This document shows positions 41,701 to 43,244 of a stretch of DNA of 43,244 bases, in pieces. Origin of the DNA: Xanthomonas arboricola (lineage in GTDB: Bacteria; Pseudomonadota; Gammaproteobacteria; Xanthomonadales; Xanthomonadaceae). The translations under genes and the position numbers were made by a program. The stretch covers positions 534,391 through 577,634 of the forward strand of contig NZ_QREM01000001.1 of NCBI RefSeq assembly GCF_003353015.1, read 5' to 3'. Within the stretch, counting starts at the first letter, position 1. Every line of letters starts with the position of its first letter. The notes below the pieces were generated by a model. That model was given only the letters and a program-made list of their open reading frames with translations. It was not told the origin of the DNA and searched no databases.

Positions 41701-42423
41701 TGGTCGTTCGGCGAGCGTTGGACAGTCGGGCTTGCCGCCGGTTCGGAGTCGCTGCGTCAGCAGATCCAGGCGCGTAACGCGTCGTCGGATGTCGATGCCG
41801 TGCATGCCGGGGTATACGGTCGCTATCGCGGCGAGGCTGCATGGATCAATGGCGGAGCTAGCTATGCGGACTACCAGGTGGACACCGAGCGTACCGTTGG
41901 TCTGGGTACCGGTATTGCCCAGCGCTTGGGCGGTCGTTATGACGCCGACGCGGTGTCGGCTTTTGTCGAGGGCGGCTGGGACTTCGAGCTGGGTGCGCTC
42001 ACGCTTACCCCATACGTCGCAGCGGCTTACACGCGGTTGTCCACTGACGCGGGAGTAGAGGCTGGCGGTAGTGCGGCGCTGGCGATCGATGCCAGCAAGG
42101 ATGAAGTGTGGACGTCCACCGCTGGCGTGCGAGCCTCTTGGGATATCAGTGGCGGTTCGCAGGATGGTGCACGTCTAGAAGCTGGCCTGGCCTGGCAAAA
42201 TGCGGCCGGGGAACTACGCGCCGATTCCCGGCAACAATTCGCGGCCGGCAGCAGCGCATTCACCGTTGGCGGCGTACCGTTGGCGCGGAATGTCGGCATC
42301 GCCGAGCTCGGTATCTCCCTCAATCCCTCCGCCAACAGCCGCCTGTCGCTGGTCGGGCAGGGACGTGCCGGCGATGGTCAGCGTGAGATCGGCGCGCAGT
42401 TGAACTGGAGGGTCGCGTTCTAA
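38707..42423 (+). CDS. Type Va autotransporter, large adhesin-like passenger
   Basis: A 1238-residue secreted protein. The N-terminus [21 protein letters not shown] is an extended signal peptide region. A hydrophobic core follows and likely cleavage is after residue 61-62 (SAFA-AVVDF). The passenger (about 63-820) consists of Gly/Thr/Asn/Ser-rich beta-helix repeats such as [11 protein letters not shown] and [12 protein letters not shown] Pro/Val/Thr repeat linker spans about 823-875. The C-terminal 12-strand barrel (about 965-1238) ends in Phe (LNWRVAF), as needed for Bam assembly. No protease or lipase active site is evident, so an adhesin role is likely. The ATG at 38707 has GGAG four bases before it. 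Codon use is more AT-rich than in the neighbours. Confidence 0.93.
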   Translation: MNRIYRLVLNRATGSMQVASELATSHGSSTHVTGGRICHRSSLNTAMLIALGLVAAPSAFAAVVDFNNDDTITNSVVYDDGFRIGPNGVVTVDVAGGAVVTSSDDVSLGSTTTGNGTLRLTGPGASLAINSGFAQLYVGDAGIGSLILQGGSSATADGLMLVGNQQGSTGNVLVSGAGSALTARNMRVGRSGTGTLDITDGGTVTTTRPYAVVNPYGMSIGNDTTGVGTVNVNNSGVLTTTDNFLVIGNDGKGTLNVGSGGKVNADRGVLLGADINLSDELTSNGTLNVTDGGELNTLQLTIGVRSDSVGAVTVSGTGRINADAVWVGSNGDGSLTVSGGAIVKAATELRAERPTGITDDFGQVGRIAVSGTGSAIEAPRLDVSNELLVESGAALRSTTADVSDSFGNTRTAATLTGAGSTWANSGAMRVLTKLDVLDGAVLNTDTLSISGGLNSSTLSPRIERDQVRVSGAGSAIVAANGVTVGGTVFEPFGVLSASSGGRIDGGSGMTLGTAGYLALGGGMDQWSVADIAPAWSAAEAPGQLSASPILMQVNSGGLVFNHTGDAILSNNISSVPNGNWWVSGQLLQLSGNTRLDGNLTAFGGEINVAGGTLEINSDLYTGQGYTDPGQASVQEIRVAGGTLVFNGTSGFQQQITLGNNTVETVRSSIAAVAGEGILAGNARLGDTLLGNGGTLSPGRNGVGKISIDGDLYFAANSMIGGAITGTSFYDVDVLGNGQSDQIAVSRVAYLGRTSGLSNTADAALRVTALDPSVSYQNGQTYTILEAAGGVQGRFDQVISRSAFLDPSVVYTANQVQLTLAVKDTAPPVTPAPPVDPGTPVTPVTPVDPVTPVTPAPPIAPVTPVTPVAPTVPITPPLVFGTVAISGNQRATAAALDTLQQSGTALALYNGLLIMDADTARAAFDELSGEVHASNRALLLEDRFLREGISQHLRQTSSIAEDGGASGWIAGSGASNRQDGDGSAARGRQNRDGLMAGVDWSFGERWTVGLAAGSESLRQQIQARNASSDVDAVHAGVYGRYRGEAAWINGGASYADYQVDTERTVGLGTGIAQRLGGRYDADAVSAFVEGGWDFELGALTLTPYVAAAYTRLSTDAGVEAGGSAALAIDASKDEVWTSTAGVRASWDISGGSQDGARLEAGLAWQNAAGELRADSRQQFAAGSSAFTVGGVPLARNVGIAELGISLNPSANSRLSLVGQGRAGDGQREIGAQLNWRVAF

Positions 42424-42450
42424 GCGACGTGGGTCTGCCTTGAACCAACA

Positions 42451-42478
42451 TCGAAGGGCTCCGCAAGGAGCCCTTCGA
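42451..42478 (+). terminator. Terminator of the autotransporter gene
   Basis: TCGAAGGGCTCC (42451-42462), GCAA loop and GGAGCCCTTCGA (42467-42478) make a perfect 12-bp stem with a GNRA tetraloop, 27 bp after the stop and followed by CATTTCATTT. It is symmetrical enough to work in both directions. Confidence 0.85.
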
Positions 42479-42768
42479 CATTTCATTTGCGGGACGCCGC
42501 ACGCACTTCCCGATCAAGATTCGATGGTCCGACGTGACGTATCCCGATAGTTCCAAAGAAGGCGTCCGGCCTACCCTAGGTCTTTCGACTGTGGAACGCC
42601 TTCAGAGACCGGGTCTCTGGCCGGAGCCGAAACTCCGATTTTCGGATTATGGCGCCCTTCGCAGCGTTCTACGCCTTGTTGTCCTCGCTACGGTGATCGT
42701 CTGTGCGGGAATACCGGACACCTCGCCTGGGCGTATGCTCACCGCCATATCCTGCGTGGAGTGCGGTC
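42479..42768. other. Spacer before the VOC gene, no gene seen
   Basis: This stretch has mixed base composition and no supported gene; an open frame from 42534 runs into the VOC gene in another frame and looks like a shadow. It holds two small inverted repeats: CAGAGAC-CGG-GTCTCTG (42603-42619) and CCGAAA/TTTCGG near 42627-42646. It could be the remains of older inserted DNA at the edge of the autotransporter. Confidence 0.5.
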
Positions 42769-43137
42769 ATGGCACTGCTGTCCAGCCAGCAACTGAAGGT
42801 GTTCGTGCCTGCGCGCGACTACGCGCTGTCGCAGCGGTTCTACCGCGCGCTGGGCTTCGTGCAGGAGGACGAGGTCGGCAATGTCACCTGCTTCCGGCAT
42901 GGCACGCATTGCGCGTTCCTGCTGCAGGATTTCTACCAGCGCGAGCTGGCCGAAAATCTCATGCTGCATCTGTGGGTGGACGATGCCGATGCCTGGTGGC
43001 AGCACATGCATGACATGGGGCTGGACGAGCAGTTCGGCGTGAGCTTCAGCGCGCCGGAAGACCGGCCATGGGGCGCACGCGATTTCACCCTGCACGATCC
43101 CAGCGGCGTACTCTGGCGCATCGGGCATCCGCTGTAG
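42769..43137 (+). CDS. VOC-fold (glyoxalase/bleomycin-resistance-like) protein
   Basis: A 122-residue single-domain protein of the vicinal oxygen chelate superfamily. The fold shows as two beta-alpha-beta-beta-beta halves: LKVFVPARDYALSQRFYRALGF, HCAFLLQDFY, MLHLWVDDADAWWQHM, and RDFTLHDPSGVLWRIGHP. The final DPSGVLWRI is the usual signature. Substrate cannot be told; small members include glyoxalases, antibiotic-binding proteins and uncharacterised dimers. The ATG at 42769 has GGAG about nine bases upstream, and a longer frame to 42703 lacks homology. A heptad repeat array starts right after the stop. Confidence 0.88.
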   Translation: MALLSSQQLKVFVPARDYALSQRFYRALGFVQEDEVGNVTCFRHGTHCAFLLQDFYQRELAENLMLHLWVDDADAWWQHMHDMGLDEQFGVSFSAPEDRPWGARDFTLHDPSGVLWRIGHPL

Positions 43138-43140
43138 GCG

Positions 43141-43244
43141 TGAATCGGGAATCGGGAATGGTTGAAGCACGCACATGCCCGCCTTGGCAATTCCCGATTC
43201 CCCAATCCCCAATCCCGAATCCCGAATCCCGAATCCCGAATCCC
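43141..43244. repeat. Heptad inverted-arm element at the window end
   Basis: The left arm (43141-43161) is made of GAATCGG/GAATGG units. After about 28 bp the right arm (about 43190 onward) runs AATTCCCGATTCCCCAATCC and then at least four identical AATCCCG heptads to the end of the window. This is the longest uninterrupted 7-bp tandem here, and it is cut off by the window edge. Confidence 0.85.

Noticed and set aside
38404-42768. Insertion sequence or prophage at the autotransporter
   Set aside because: No transposase, integrase or flanking direct repeats are visible; only base composition hints at transfer.
42534-43013. A 159-codon frame overlapping the VOC gene
   Set aside because: It overlaps most of a recognised gene in another frame and lacks protein-like composition.
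43141-43244. CRISPR array
   Set aside because: The units are 7-bp tandem repeats without spacers of regular length, and no cas genes are nearby.

Overview
The window is a chromosomal segment from a GC-rich gammaproteobacterium, almost certainly a Xanthomonas. The evidence is the strong G/C bias at third codon positions, the gene order rsmI-rnpB-mraZ...ftsZ-lpxC-secA, a dcw cluster that lacks murD between mraY and ftsW, a GTAG-headed REP palindrome, and many heptameric GGGATTC/GGGATTG inverted repeats between genes. Genus-level assignment is inference; no rRNA or species marker is present.

Region 1 (1-8591) is a complete potassium-uptake operon, kdpF-kdpA-kdpB-kdpC-kdpD-kdpE: the KdpFABC P-type ATPase with its own sensor kinase and response regulator. 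A TTTAT-N6-TTTAC site resembling the E. coli KdpE box lies upstream. Region 2 (8602-12646, minus strand) holds a GlcD-type FAD oxidoreductase, a YdjM-like membrane protein, a YraN-family nuclease-like protein and the lipoprotein LpoA/LppC. The last two are divergent from rsmI, as in many gammaproteobacteria. Region 3 (12729-15829) carries rsmI, a REP palindrome, the RNase P RNA gene, a cluster of hairpins, a ccdAB toxin-antitoxin pair with a duplicated 3' end, and an NRDE-family protein.

Region 4 (15830-32737) is the division and cell wall cluster: mraZ-rsmH-ftsL-ftsI-murE-murF-mraY-ftsW-murG-murC-ddlB-ftsQ-ftsA-ftsZ. It is preceded by a TTGACA promoter, a perfect DnaA box and 10-bp-phased MraZ-like repeats. 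From mraZ to ddlB every annotated junction overlaps except ftsL-ftsI, and a 28-codon open frame bridges that gap with ATGA overlaps at both ends. Three start sites (ftsL, ftsI, murC) sit in perfect hairpins. Region 5 (32817-38403) has lpxC behind a terminator and an extended -10 promoter, a divergent DUF721/M23 peptidase pair whose start codons nearly touch, and secA with a hairpin leader. Region 6 (38404-43244) holds a large type Va autotransporter with more AT-rich codon use, a strong terminator, and a small VOC-fold protein followed by the longest heptad repeat array.

The least explained feature is the dispersed heptad element. Two arms, starting near GCCGGGATT and ending AATCCCGGC, flank unrelated spacers. 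They lie exactly between stop and start of neighbouring genes and run into the C-termini of KdpC, RsmH, MurG and FtsQ without destroying the stop/start overlaps.
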